Notes under the pieces: generated by a model
The model's database searches: none
Seen by the model: only the letters and a program-made list of their open reading frames with translations
What the model was told of the DNA's origin: nothing
In this document: piece after piece, positions 1 to 7,715 of the stretch
Layout of the letters: every line of letters begins with the position of its first letter
Numbering within the stretch: position 1 is the stretch's first letter
Source: Lachnospiraceae bacterium
GTDB taxonomy: Bacteria; Bacillota; Clostridia; Lachnospirales; Lachnospiraceae
DNA length: 64,000 nucleotides
Direction of reading: 5' to 3'
Assembly (NCBI GenBank): GCA_021153185.1
Contig: JAGKTY010000009.1
Location: forward strand, 1 to 64,000
Program-made: the position numbers and the translations under genes

Positions 1-53
1 TAGAAGAGATTGAGTGGTAGAAAGTTTCGTATTATTCAAAAGAGGATAGGAGT

Positions 54-626
54 GTGCTAGTAAAATATAACGGTTATCTTATTACCTCTTTGGTGTGTAA
101 TGAAGATATTTCTAAGACCTATGTTGCACAATATATTAAGGAACACGGTATGGAGAAAGTCTCAAGAGGCGTATATATAACGGATGATGTGTGGCCGGAT
201 AAGTTGTTCGTTTTGCAACAAAGAAATGGTGCGATTATTTATTCCGGAGAAACAGCACTATATTTGCACGGTTTGACAGATAGGGAGTATTCATCTGTGT
301 GTGTTACTGTGCCACAGGGATATAATGCGAGCCATCTTAAGGACAATGATTTTGATGTTTCGGTGAAATATGCTGCACCGGATTTATATAAAATAGGAAT
401 TTGTGAGATTGCATCCAGCAGTGGAAATCTGGTTAAGGTTTACGATAAGGAGCGTTGCATTTGCGATTTGATAAGGAATCGTAATAAGTATGAAGTACAA
501 GTATTTCAAACGGCTATCAAGGAATATATGTCGTCTAAAGACAAAAAGCTATCGCAGCTGATTATATATGCGGATATCATGGGAATTCGAGATGAAGTGA
601 TGAAGTACGTGGAGGTGTTAGTGTGA
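54..626 (+). CDS. abiEi: AbiEi-family type IV antitoxin / transcriptional regulator
   Basis: 190 residues from a GTG start, with an AGGATAGGAG ribosome binding site just upstream. The N-terminal 60 residues look like the AbiEi winged helix. They are followed by the stretch with GAIIYSGETALYLHGL (about 59-74) that is typical of AbiEi antitoxins. The family represses its own promoter and neutralises the AbiEii nucleotidyltransferase toxin without binding it stably (established for type IV systems). The stop codon overlaps the GTG of the next gene (GTGA), the usual AbiE operon arrangement, but that toxin gene is broken here. The antitoxin is therefore probably an orphan kept as a regulator or decaying. 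The family call is from memory of the motif pattern. Confidence 0.85.
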   Translation: MLVKYNGYLITSLVCNEDISKTYVAQYIKEHGMEKVSRGVYITDDVWPDKLFVLQQRNGAIIYSGETALYLHGLTDREYSSVCVTVPQGYNASHLKDNDFDVSVKYAAPDLYKIGICEIASSSGNLVKVYDKERCICDLIRNRNKYEVQVFQTAIKEYMSSKDKKLSQLIIYADIMGIRDEVMKYVEVLV

Positions 627-1076
627 TTAGTTCATCAAGACAATTAAAAGATAAAGTGAGAAATATTTCGGACGGAAACAGTAATAGAATACGACTATAA
701 ATTGATGTTTGAGGATAGAACGATTTCCGTTCTTACATATAACAAGGAAACATTGCTTGCTGAGAAAATGCAGACAATAATAAATAGGGGAATCGCGAAT
801 ACCAGATTAAGAGATTTTTATGATGTTTACAGTATCATGAACTTCTATGAAGAACAGATAGAGAAGCGGGTTTTATACGATGCATTTTCTGCTACCTGTG
901 AAAAGAGGAAAACTATTTTTACCAAGGATGAAATAGAAGCTACATTACATTTGATATCTGATGATTTACATATGGAAGAACTTTGGGAGCAGTTTAAAAA
1001 GAGCAATTTTTATGTAGGGGAACTAGAGTGGAAAAGTGTGATTGATTATGTAGAGAAAATAATGAAGAATTTATGA
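623..1076 (+). pseudogene. abiEii: AbiEii toxin gene broken by internal deletion
   Basis: The GTG at 623 opens a frame reading ISSSRQLKDKVRNIS, the conserved AbiEii N-terminus, which stops after about 25 codons at 698-700. From about 681, in another frame, the sequence reads VIEYDYKLMFEDR and continues through AEKMQTIINR and TRLRDFYDVY (the family's C-terminal half) to the stop at 1076. The central part, which carries the nucleotidyltransferase GGS and acidic residues, is missing, and the two halves are out of frame. A full-length family member is about 270-300 residues. The open frame starting at TTG 702 is only the C-terminal relic. No active toxin can be made from this copy. Confidence 0.85.
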
Positions 1077-1157
1077 ATATCCTGCAGAAGAATATGCAGC
1101 CTGTGTATGATTCTGCCAGAAGACAGGGATATGAGGTTTGGAATAGAGGTTGATAAT
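1077..1157 (+). other. Short relic between two pseudogenes
   Basis: A frame from about 1076 to 1153 reads NILQKNMQPVYDSARRQG then YEVWNRG and stops. It looks like the C-terminal tail of a lost gene rather than a gene. I cannot assign its family. It sits between the abiEii and glyoxalase relics and marks the same deletion-prone stretch. Confidence 0.3.
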
Positions 1158-1308
1158 ATGCGACTTAGAAATGTTGATTCCAAAGAATAATATGACAGAG
1201 CTTTATTTTGAGGAACCTGACATAGAAGGTTTTGTTAAAAAGTTGGACGGATCGGACTTTGAAATAGAGTATGCTACTGATAAGCAGATAAGGAAGGTAC
1301 TGAAATGA
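1158..1308 (+). pseudogene. Glyoxalase / VOC-family protein relic
   Basis: ATG at 1158 begins MRLRNV, the usual start of a small VOC (vicinal oxygen chelate) protein, but the frame closes within ten codons. A shifted frame from 1171 reads IPKNNMTELYFEEPDIEGF then VKKLDGSDFEIEYATD to a stop at 1308. It matches the middle of glyoxalase-like proteins (strand plus dinucleotide metal-site region), but then diverges and ends early. A normal protein is about 120-130 residues; both the first metal-binding half and the C-terminal strand are gone. The end overlaps the ATG of the next gene. Confidence 0.65.
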
Positions 1309-1646
1309 ACATACAAATTTTTGGAACCAAGAAGTGCAATGATACAAAGAAGGCTGAGCGCTTTTTCAAAGAGCGCGGTATCAAATATCAGTTTATAGAT
1401 ATGAAAGAAAAAGGAATGAGCAAAGGTGAATTTACATCGGTTGCTCAAGCAAATGGCGGCATTGAAAATATGATTAATTGGGACGGCAAGGACAAAGATA
1501 TACTTGCACTTATTAAGTATATTGCAGATGAGGACAAGTTGGAGAAGGTTCTGGAAAATCCTTCTGTGATTAAGACACCGGTTGTTAGAAATGGAAAGCA
1601 GTCTACCTTGGGATATCAGCCTGAGGTATGGAAGGGATGGAGCTGA
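1305..1646 (+). CDS. ArsC/Spx-like thioredoxin-fold reductase
   Basis: 113 residues, the usual length for the ArsC-related family. ATG at 1305 follows an AAGGAAGG ribosome binding site. The N-terminal strand is followed by KKCNDTKKAERFF, with a single active Cys at 11 in a CxxT motif, and a TPVVRNG segment at 91-97 gives the cis-proline and the Arg typical of ArsC-like proteins. There is no second resolving Cys pair, so a glutaredoxin- or thiol-coupled ArsC-like reductase (YffB type) is likelier than a true arsenate reductase. No ars genes lie nearby. It is cytosolic, with unknown substrate. It sits just after the glyoxalase relic and is itself intact. Confidence 0.8.
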   Translation: MNIQIFGTKKCNDTKKAERFFKERGIKYQFIDMKEKGMSKGEFTSVAQANGGIENMINWDGKDKDILALIKYIADEDKLEKVLENPSVIKTPVVRNGKQSTLGYQPEVWKGWS

Positions 1647-1958
1647 TATGCGTGAGCAGGAACAGAGGAAGGTATCCTTCCGGGGAATAATTAAATTAGT
1701 ACAACAGATCTAATGTGTGGAGATATTGCCTGGATAATCGTACTCATAGTATGACTGGATATAATCTTTTTCTTTCAGGTATTGCTGATGGTGAGTGTGC
1801 CATTGGTGTCAGGCACAATTAACACGTATATATATCCGATGGCGCACCCGGGGTATTGGGGAACCATGAACCGAGGCGTCAACAATGTTGAAAAAGATTG
1901 GATGCGAATAAGAAAGTAATAGTACAAGGAATGCATAGACAGAGAGGGAGGTGCCACG
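1647..1958 (+). other. 312-bp gap without a recognisable gene
   Basis: Only short broken frames are visible, with no convincing hairpin terminator or RNA gene. The last bases carry GAGGGAGG, the ribosome binding site of the macrodomain gene at 1959. Given the relics just upstream, this is probably degraded coding sequence plus a promoter, but I cannot identify either. Confidence 0.4.
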
Positions 1959-3029
1959 ATGCCATTTAAGATTGTTCGTAATGACATAACCAAGGTGAAA
2001 GCGGATGCCATTGTAAATACAGCAAATCCAAATCCAATATGTGGCAGTGGCACAGATCTGGCTATCTATGAAGCGGCCGGGAAGGAGCAGCTTCTTGCAG
2101 AGAGAACACAGATTGGAACGATTGCGAGGGGAGAAGTTGCCGTTACCGGAGCGTATAGTTTGAATGCGAAGTACATCATACATACGGTTGGTCCGGTATG
2201 GGAGGACGGTGCTCATCACGAATTTGATATTCTGGAGAACTGCTACAGGAAGTCCTTACAGAAAGCCTTGGAGTTAAAATGTGAGAGCATTGCATTTCCT
2301 TTGATATCAACCGGAGTATATGGTTTTCCAAAAGACAAGGCATTGCAGATAGCAGTATCTGTTTTCAGCGAGTTTCTTTTGGAAAATGATATGCAGATCA
2401 TTCTTGTGGTGTTTGATAAGAAATCATTTCAGCTTTCTGGTCAGATTGTGGGAGAGATTGATTCGTACATAGATGCAAATTATGTCAGGGATAGTCATAA
2501 AAGGGAGTATCCGGTACGAAGCAGGAGAAGTGCCAAGGTCAGGGAACTGTCAGAAGAAGCTTTCTATGGAGAAATGCTTCAAAAGAACCGGATAGAGGAC
2601 ACGTATCCTTTTGATGATGAAAGCCAGGTGTTGGCTGAACCATGTATGCTGTCTGCTGATATGTCTCTGGATGATCAGCTGGCAAATATGGGAGCTTCTT
2701 TCCATGACAAATTGTTTGAGCTGATCGATGCCTCACATCTGGATAATAAGGATGTCTGGAAGAGGGCAAATCTTGACAGAAAGCATTTTTCAAAGATTCA
2801 GTGCGACATGAATTATCATCCAAAGAAGAAAACGGTAATGGCTCTCTGCATTGCATTGGAACTTGATTTGGAGCAGTCAAAGGATCTACTTGCAAGAGCA
2901 GACTGGGCTTTCAGTCCGAGCAGCAAGGTGGATCTGATTGTGCAGAAAGCAATTATTGATAAGCAGTATGATATCATGCAGCTGAATGTAACTCTCTTTA
3001 AATATACGAATGAGATATTGGGAGTATAG
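1959..3029 (+). CDS. Macrodomain protein with C-terminal helical domain
   Basis: 356 residues. Residues 1-175 form a macrodomain: VNTANPNPICGSGTD at 19-33 carries the ADP-ribose-binding Asn and Gly-rich loop, and ISTGVYGFP near 114-122 is the second phosphate loop. After a charged linker (about 176-235), residues 236-356 are helical, with DLDRKHFSK-like and ALELDLEQSKDLL segments resembling a DNA-binding helical domain. I recall the same arrangement in other Firmicutes macrodomain proteins. Macrodomains bind ADP-ribose or reverse ADP-ribosylation; the exact activity here is inference. A terminator follows at 3046, yet the next gene is an ADP-ribosylglycohydrolase, so two ADP-ribose enzymes sit together. 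Start supported by GAGGGAGGTG. Confidence 0.88.
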   Translation: MPFKIVRNDITKVKADAIVNTANPNPICGSGTDLAIYEAAGKEQLLAERTQIGTIARGEVAVTGAYSLNAKYIIHTVGPVWEDGAHHEFDILENCYRKSLQKALELKCESIAFPLISTGVYGFPKDKALQIAVSVFSEFLLENDMQIILVVFDKKSFQLSGQIVGEIDSYIDANYVRDSHKREYPVRSRRSAKVRELSEEAFYGEMLQKNRIEDTYPFDDESQVLAEPCMLSADMSLDDQLANMGASFHDKLFELIDASHLDNKDVWKRANLDRKHFSKIQCDMNYHPKKKTVMALCIALELDLEQSKDLLARADWAFSPSSKVDLIVQKAIIDKQYDIMQLNVTLFKYTNEILGV

Positions 3030-3045
3030 CCATATATAAATTAGA

Positions 3046-3077
3046 AGCGTCAGTACAGGAATGTACCGGCGCTTTTT
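3046..3077 (+). terminator. Terminator after the macrodomain gene
   Basis: The 12-nt arm AGCGTCAGTACA pairs with TGTACCGGCGCT (one mismatch and a G-U) around a GGAA loop, followed by TTTTT. A second small hairpin (GTCGCC/GGCGAC) lies near 3095-3111 in the leader of the next gene. Confidence 0.75.
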
Positions 3078-3194
3078 CATGTTTTCACAAGTGTCGCCTT
3101 CTTGGCGACCATGTAAGAAGTCTCCTACGATATACTCATATTGTAACAAGGAAACAGGAATTGCCGGAGAGTTTCCGGAGACTGGAGGAAAGAT

Positions 3195-4484
3195 ATGTAC
3201 GGGGCGATTTTAGGAGACATTATTGGTAGTCCGTTTGAATTTGACAGAGGAGACAAAACAAAGGAATTTGACCTGTTTACAAGAGGATGTAGATTTACAG
3301 ATGATTCGGTCATGACCATAGCAGTAGCAGAAGCATTGCTTGCTATCGGTCCGGATGCAAATGAGATGGAGATTGAAGAGGCTGTGATTGCCAATATGCA
3401 GGACTGGGGAAGAAGCTATCCTCATGCAGGATATGGTGGTAAATTCAGACAATGGCTGGGAGCAAGAAATCCCAAGCCATATGGAAGCTATGGCAATGGA
3501 TCCGCCATGAGAGTATCAGCCGCTGGCTGGCTATATCCCACGATTGAGAGAACCAGGGAAGTGGCAGAAGCAACGGCAGCAGTTACACATAATCATCCGG
3601 AAGGAATCAAAGGAGCTGTAGCAACTGCAAGCTGTATTTTTCTGGCAAGAAATGGTGCAACAAAAGAAGAAATCAAGAGATATGTGGAACAGGAATTTCA
3701 TTATAATCTGAGCAGGAGATTAGATGAAATCAGACCATATTACCATCACGTGGAAAGCTGCCAACAGACGGTACCGGAAGCAATTACTGCTTTTCTGGAA
3801 GCAGAAGATTTTGAGGATGCCATAAGGAATGCAGTTTCTCTGGGTGGAGATACAGACACCCTTGCTGCAATAACAGGAAGTATTGCGGAAGCTTTCTTTG
3901 GGATACCGGCAGTTTTGAAAGCGGAGTGCCGTAACCGAGTTGACCCAGAGATGAACAGAGTTCTTGATGCATTTGATGAAGTTCTGGGAAGAAGCTGCAG
4001 TTTGTTAAATGAGAAAATGCAGGGGAATGAACTAATCGAAAGTGCCGTTGAAAATCTGTATGTTATGCAGGATCAAGAGAGCTTTGTGGATGTGATTTCA
4101 GCCTTATGCTTCAGGATGAAAAAAAACGGCTGCGGAATGGTTCCTTTTGTAACGGTTGGCGAAGGAATGTTTTCTGATTTGGATATCTACAGTCTGAAAG
4201 AAGGAGATACCGTCACTCTTGACCATGAAGTCCGAATCCGCATGGATACTGTGGCCGCCGGAGATGGGGAAGAATGGTTTTACATCTTTACCAATGAGGA
4301 GGAAATACATAAACAGCCTGTACCTAACGTGATTATGGAAATTCCATTTGCAGATATATTTGACACTGCGGCAAGGAGTGACAGAGTTGCGGGAGTGGTC
4401 ATCAATCCGTTTGGAAGGTACTTTAAGGCAGATAAGTTAGTTATTGAATGTATTTATGAAGTGTTTGAGAAAATGGAGGATTAA
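3195..4484 (+). CDS. ADP-ribosylglycohydrolase (DraG/ARH family) with extra C-terminal domain
   Basis: 429 residues, longer than the 260-300 usual for the family. The catalytic core is residues 1-265. GAILGDIIGSPFE (3-15), FTDDSVMT (34-41) and GGDTDTLA (217-224) supply the acidic residues that hold the two Mg ions in DraG/ARH enzymes. These hydrolases remove ADP-ribose from proteins or free ADP-ribosyl compounds. Residues 266-429 form an additional domain that I do not recognise. It contains several aromatic and acidic strands. ATG follows ACTGGAGGAAAG. The SIMPL gene begins 5 nt after the stop, so the two are co-transcribed. The substrate is unknown; a link to the macrodomain gene upstream is inference from neighbourhood. 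Confidence 0.9.
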   Translation: MYGAILGDIIGSPFEFDRGDKTKEFDLFTRGCRFTDDSVMTIAVAEALLAIGPDANEMEIEEAVIANMQDWGRSYPHAGYGGKFRQWLGARNPKPYGSYGNGSAMRVSAAGWLYPTIERTREVAEATAAVTHNHPEGIKGAVATASCIFLARNGATKEEIKRYVEQEFHYNLSRRLDEIRPYYHHVESCQQTVPEAITAFLEAEDFEDAIRNAVSLGGDTDTLAAITGSIAEAFFGIPAVLKAECRNRVDPEMNRVLDAFDEVLGRSCSLLNEKMQGNELIESAVENLYVMQDQESFVDVISALCFRMKKNGCGMVPFVTVGEGMFSDLDIYSLKEGDTVTLDHEVRIRMDTVAAGDGEEWFYIFTNEEEIHKQPVPNVIMEIPFADIFDTAARSDRVAGVVINPFGRYFKADKLVIECIYEVFEKMED

Positions 4485-4489
4485 GCATT

Positions 4490-5158
4490 ATGGAAAGAAC
4501 AATCAGAGTAACAGGAAAAGGAAAACTTTCAGTGAAGCCGGATACAATAAGGCTCAGACTCATAATGGAAGGAATATATCCGGAATACGATGAAACATTA
4601 CAGAAATCATCTGAAATAGTGGAGCTGCTGAAGGATCTTGTGGAAAAACAGGGATATGAACGCAAAGAACTGAAGACTCTGTATTTCAACATAGATACGG
4701 AATATGAAAGTTACCAGGATAGGGACAAGAGCTGGAAAAGAAGATTTCAGGGATATAAGTATGTGCACCGGATGAAAATAGAGTTTCCGGCAGATAATCA
4801 GAGGCTGGGAAGAATGCTTTATGCTCTGGCGCACTGTCCGTTATCACCGGAGTTTTCGATTGAATATACCGTGGCGGATCCGGAAGCATCGAAAAATGAG
4901 TTGCTCGGAAAAGCGGTTAAGGATTCCATGAAAAAAGCATCTGTGCTTGCCGATGCGTCAGATGTGAAACTTGGAGGAATTATAAATATTGACTATTCCT
5001 GGGGAGAGATCGATTTTGTGTCAAGGCCTTTACAGGAGATGGCCTTAAGATGCTGTGAACCGGATGAGAGTTATTCTTCCTCTTATGATATGGATATTGA
5101 ACCGGATGATATTGATATCACAGATACCGTAACGGTGATATGGGAAATTAATGATTGA
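4490..5158 (+). CDS. SIMPL-domain (DUF541) protein
   Basis: 222 residues, the full length of a SIMPL protein without signal peptide. It opens with RTIRVTGKGKLSVKPDTI, the classic DUF541 first strand. It continues with coiled helices (about 30-60) and ends with KASVLADASDVKLGGI and a final ITDTVTVIWEI strand. SIMPL proteins of proteobacteria are periplasmic (for example the BP26 channel-like oligomer); this cytosolic form is common in Firmicutes and has no assigned function. It starts 5 nt after the ADP-ribosylglycohydrolase stop and so is translated from the same message. A second, shortened SIMPL copy lies at 10710-11045. Confidence 0.88.
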   Translation: MERTIRVTGKGKLSVKPDTIRLRLIMEGIYPEYDETLQKSSEIVELLKDLVEKQGYERKELKTLYFNIDTEYESYQDRDKSWKRRFQGYKYVHRMKIEFPADNQRLGRMLYALAHCPLSPEFSIEYTVADPEASKNELLGKAVKDSMKKASVLADASDVKLGGIINIDYSWGEIDFVSRPLQEMALRCCEPDESYSSSYDMDIEPDDIDITDTVTVIWEIND

Positions 5159-5431
5159 TTGGGGGAGACCAATGTGTTTTCCGATGATGTCATCAATGCG
5201 GCTGCCCCTGTACCCGAAGTGGGAAAAACAGGAGCTTCCGATGAATGGATAGGCAACAGTATGGAAAATTATATCACTGTGGCATTTGAGGGAACTGACG
5301 GAAGTATTCCTTTTTCGGATCTGACATGGAATTTCCTGGGATGGAAGTGTATTGTCTACAAAAACGCCTCCTCGTATGATGTCGAAGGAAGCCTATGCAG
5401 CCAAGGCAGAGCTCATAGAACAGTTGCATAA
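5159..5431 (+). other. Uncertain ORF or gene relic (90 codons, TTG start)
   Basis: An open frame begins at a TTG overlapping the end of the SIMPL gene, preceded by no good ribosome binding site. The encoded sequence (FSDDVINAAAPVPEVGK near the start, SDLTWNFLGWKCIVYKN in the middle) matches no family I know. A second short frame (MSKEAYAAKAELIEQ) overlaps the end. Both look like leftovers of deleted genes. Treat as non-coding unless homologues are found. Confidence 0.25.
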
Positions 5432-5483
5432 CATAAAATGTGGAAAAAATACATATTAACACTCATAAAATGTGAGAGAACAT

Positions 5484-5513
5484 TTGATAAATGCTATGAT
5501 TGTGTGATATATT
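5484..5513 (+). promoter_or_regulatory. Likely promoter of the AAA_14 ATPase gene
   Basis: TTGATA (5484-5489), 18 nt, TATATT (5508-5513), then GAGAGGAGG as ribosome binding site before ATG 5535. The short 5' leader fits a sigma-A promoter. Confidence 0.55.
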
Positions 5514-5534
5514 ATTCTGAGAGGAGGTAGAATC

Positions 5535-6869
5535 ATGTATTTAAAAAGAAAAATAGATGACTTTCTAGTGAATTGGAAAGAAGATATATCGCATAAACCA
5601 TTAATCATAAAGGGGGCAAGACAGGTTGGAAAAACAGAGTCTATATTACACTTTGCTAATGGTACCTATTCAAATGTTGTATATATAAACTTTGTGCTGG
5701 ATAAAAGATTTCGTGCGATCGTAGGCGAGGGATATGACGTAGATACAGTAATAAAGAACATTTCTCTTGTTGATCCAACACTAACATTTGTTCCCGGAGA
5801 GACAGTTATTATTTTTGATGAAATACAGGAATATCCGGATGTGGCCACATGTTTGAAATCATTTAGCATAGACAAAAGATTCGATGTTATCTGCAGTGGT
5901 TCTATGCTTGGGGTTAATTATAAAAAGATTCATAGTAATAGCGTGGGAAACAAAACAGATTATGAAATGTATTCTATGGATTTTGAAGAGTTTTTGTGGG
6001 CAAAAGGATATACGCAGGAACACATAGATGACATTTTAAGGCATATGACGGAGATTAAGCCATTTAATCAAACTGAGTTAAATGTATACAAGGCATTGTT
6101 TCTGGATTACTGTGTATTAGGTGGGATGCCGGATGTAATCAGACGGTATATAGAAACAGGTACATTTTCCGGATCAACTGCTGTCCAGGAACAGATCAGG
6201 CTTGATTATGAAGAGGATGTTCGTAAATATGCAGAAGGGTTGGATCAGACAAAAATCATAAGTGTATATAGAAGTGTTCCGTCCCAGTTAGCAAAGGAGA
6301 ATAAGAAGTTTCAGTTTAATAAAATTAATAAAAATGCCAGATCCAGGGAATATACAGGTTGCATCGAATGGCTGATTGATGCAGGAGTTATTACGGAGTG
6401 TCAGTGTCTTAGATATCCTGAGCTACCACTGAAAGGAAATATAGAAGAAGGGAAATTTAAGCTGTACTATCCGGATACGGGATTACTAATCGCGACACTT
6501 GATGAAGAGGCGCAGGAAGATTTACGCGTCAATAAGAACCTTGGTGTTTATAAGGGTGCGTTATATGAGAATTTTGTGGCGGAAGCATTTATAAAACAGG
6601 GATTAGGATTATTTTACTATAAGAAAGAGAATTCAACTTTAGAGGAAGATTTTTTTGTTAGGTCTAAAAATGAATTGCTGCCGGTAGAAGTGAAATCAAA
6701 CAATGACAGATCAAAATCTTTAGCTTCACTGATAAATAATGAAAAATACAGTGATATAAAACATGGAATTAAGCTAGGTGATTTTAATGTGGGATATGCA
6801 AATAATATATATACGTTTCCGTATTTCTGTGCATTTATGATAAAAGCATTTGTAAAAATATTGGATTAA
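5535..6869 (+). CDS. ATP-binding protein, AAA_14 plus DUF4143
   Basis: 444 residues, the typical length. P-loop GARQVGKT at 27-34, Walker B VIIFDEIQ at 91-98 and a sensor-like CSGSMLG near 119-125 define the AAA_14 domain. Residues about 200-440 match the DUF4143 winged-helix and nuclease-like half, with EEDFFVRSKNELLPVEVKSN near the end resembling a restriction-fold EVK motif. Such proteins occur in many copies in gut anaerobes and are often found among accessory genes; no function is established. It stands alone behind its own promoter. The sequence looks A+T-rich by eye compared with genes further right, consistent with transfer. Confidence 0.88.
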   Translation: MYLKRKIDDFLVNWKEDISHKPLIIKGARQVGKTESILHFANGTYSNVVYINFVLDKRFRAIVGEGYDVDTVIKNISLVDPTLTFVPGETVIIFDEIQEYPDVATCLKSFSIDKRFDVICSGSMLGVNYKKIHSNSVGNKTDYEMYSMDFEEFLWAKGYTQEHIDDILRHMTEIKPFNQTELNVYKALFLDYCVLGGMPDVIRRYIETGTFSGSTAVQEQIRLDYEEDVRKYAEGLDQTKIISVYRSVPSQLAKENKKFQFNKINKNARSREYTGCIEWLIDAGVITECQCLRYPELPLKGNIEEGKFKLYYPDTGLLIATLDEEAQEDLRVNKNLGVYKGALYENFVAEAFIKQGLGLFYYKKENSTLEEDFFVRSKNELLPVEVKSNNDRSKSLASLINNEKYSDIKHGIKLGDFNVGYANNIYTFPYFCAFMIKAFVKILD

Positions 6870-6896
6870 AAATATAGTGTAAGAGCAGGTGATAGT

Positions 6897-7088
6897 ATGA
6901 AAAGAGATAAAGAAGCTTGTCACTGCAACAATGTGACATATGGAATGATCGAAGATGCAATAAGAGCTGGCGCGAATACGCTTGAAGAAATTCAGAATAT
7001 GATAGGTGCAGGAAAATGTTGCGGAAAGTGTAAAGACTTCCTTGCATTTTTGATAAGAGATATGAAGGAAGAAATTGACAAAAGGTAG
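6897..7088 (+). CDS. BFD-like [2Fe-2S] protein
   Basis: 63 residues. Cysteines occur as CHC at 8-10 and CCGKC at 41-45, the CxC...CxxC pattern of bacterioferritin-associated ferredoxin (BFD) domains that bind a [2Fe-2S] cluster. Free-standing BFD proteins pass electrons, for example to release iron from bacterioferritin, but no bacterioferritin gene is visible here, so the partner is unknown. An AGGTGAT ribosome binding site precedes the ATG. The next gene starts 18 nt after the stop and may be co-transcribed. Confidence 0.85.
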   Translation: MKRDKEACHCNNVTYGMIEDAIRAGANTLEEIQNMIGAGKCCGKCKDFLAFLIRDMKEEIDKR

Positions 7089-7106
7089 GAAGATTAAACG
7101 GAGATC

Positions 7107-7550
7107 ATGATGAAAGCATATAAATTTTATGGTTGGGAGACTGCAGATGTTTGTGCAGTGAATGAAGAATACAAAGAAATAAAAAATCCAAAACACCTGT
7201 ATGATTTGTTGTCAGAAATCTGGTGTGCAGATACCTGTGCGCCAAGAATGAGAGATGGCTGGTCAAAAGAAAATATGACGCTTGGTCAGTGTTCGATTAC
7301 TGCTTTTCTTGCGCAGGATATTTTTGGCGGAGAAGTATACGGAATACTGAGAAGTGGTGGGAATTATCATTGCTACAATGTGATTGGGGATTGCGTGTTT
7401 GATCTTACGAGTGAGCAGTTCGGGGACGAAGTGTTGTCTTATGAGAATAATCCGCTCCAGAGTCGTGAGGTTCATTTCGCCAAGGAAGAGAAACGACTCC
7501 GATATGAATATCTGAAAGAAGCGTTGAAGAAGGCCATATGTGAAAGCTGA
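7107..7550 (+). CDS. YunG-like protein of unknown function
   Basis: 147 residues. The core LGQCSITAFLAQDIFGGE (59-76), NYHCYN (86-91) and FDLTSEQFGD (98-107) resembles the YunG family of Bacillus. The conserved Cys62, His88 and Asp99 suggest a transglutaminase-like or papain-like triad, but that is inference. Two ATG codons stand in tandem at 7107 and 7110; either could be used after ACGGAGATC. It may share a message with the BFD protein upstream. No substrate or partner is suggested by the surroundings. Confidence 0.65.
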   Translation: MMKAYKFYGWETADVCAVNEEYKEIKNPKHLYDLLSEIWCADTCAPRMRDGWSKENMTLGQCSITAFLAQDIFGGEVYGILRSGGNYHCYNVIGDCVFDLTSEQFGDEVLSYENNPLQSREVHFAKEEKRLRYEYLKEALKKAICES

Positions 7551-7715
7551 TTCAAATATTTGATGAATAGGAGGCGATTTTTGATAGAAAATGAGATTTA
7601 TAAGAAATCGTGTATCTTAGAGGAAAACGATTCCCAACTTTTTTCAAAGGTGTTATAATTGTGTTAGTTGGAAACAACCAATTTAAGAAGAAAAAGGAAT
7701 AAAGGAGGGTTATCT

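Noticed and set aside
1305..1646. True arsenate reductase of an ars operon
   Set aside because: Only one CxxT cysteine site is present and no arsR, arsB or acr3 lies nearby; the ArsC-like (YffB/Spx) label is safer.
1..7550. Prophage or integrative element around the accessory stretch
   Set aside because: No integrase, phage structural, relaxase or transfer genes and no flanking direct repeats were seen; the window also begins inside the stretch.
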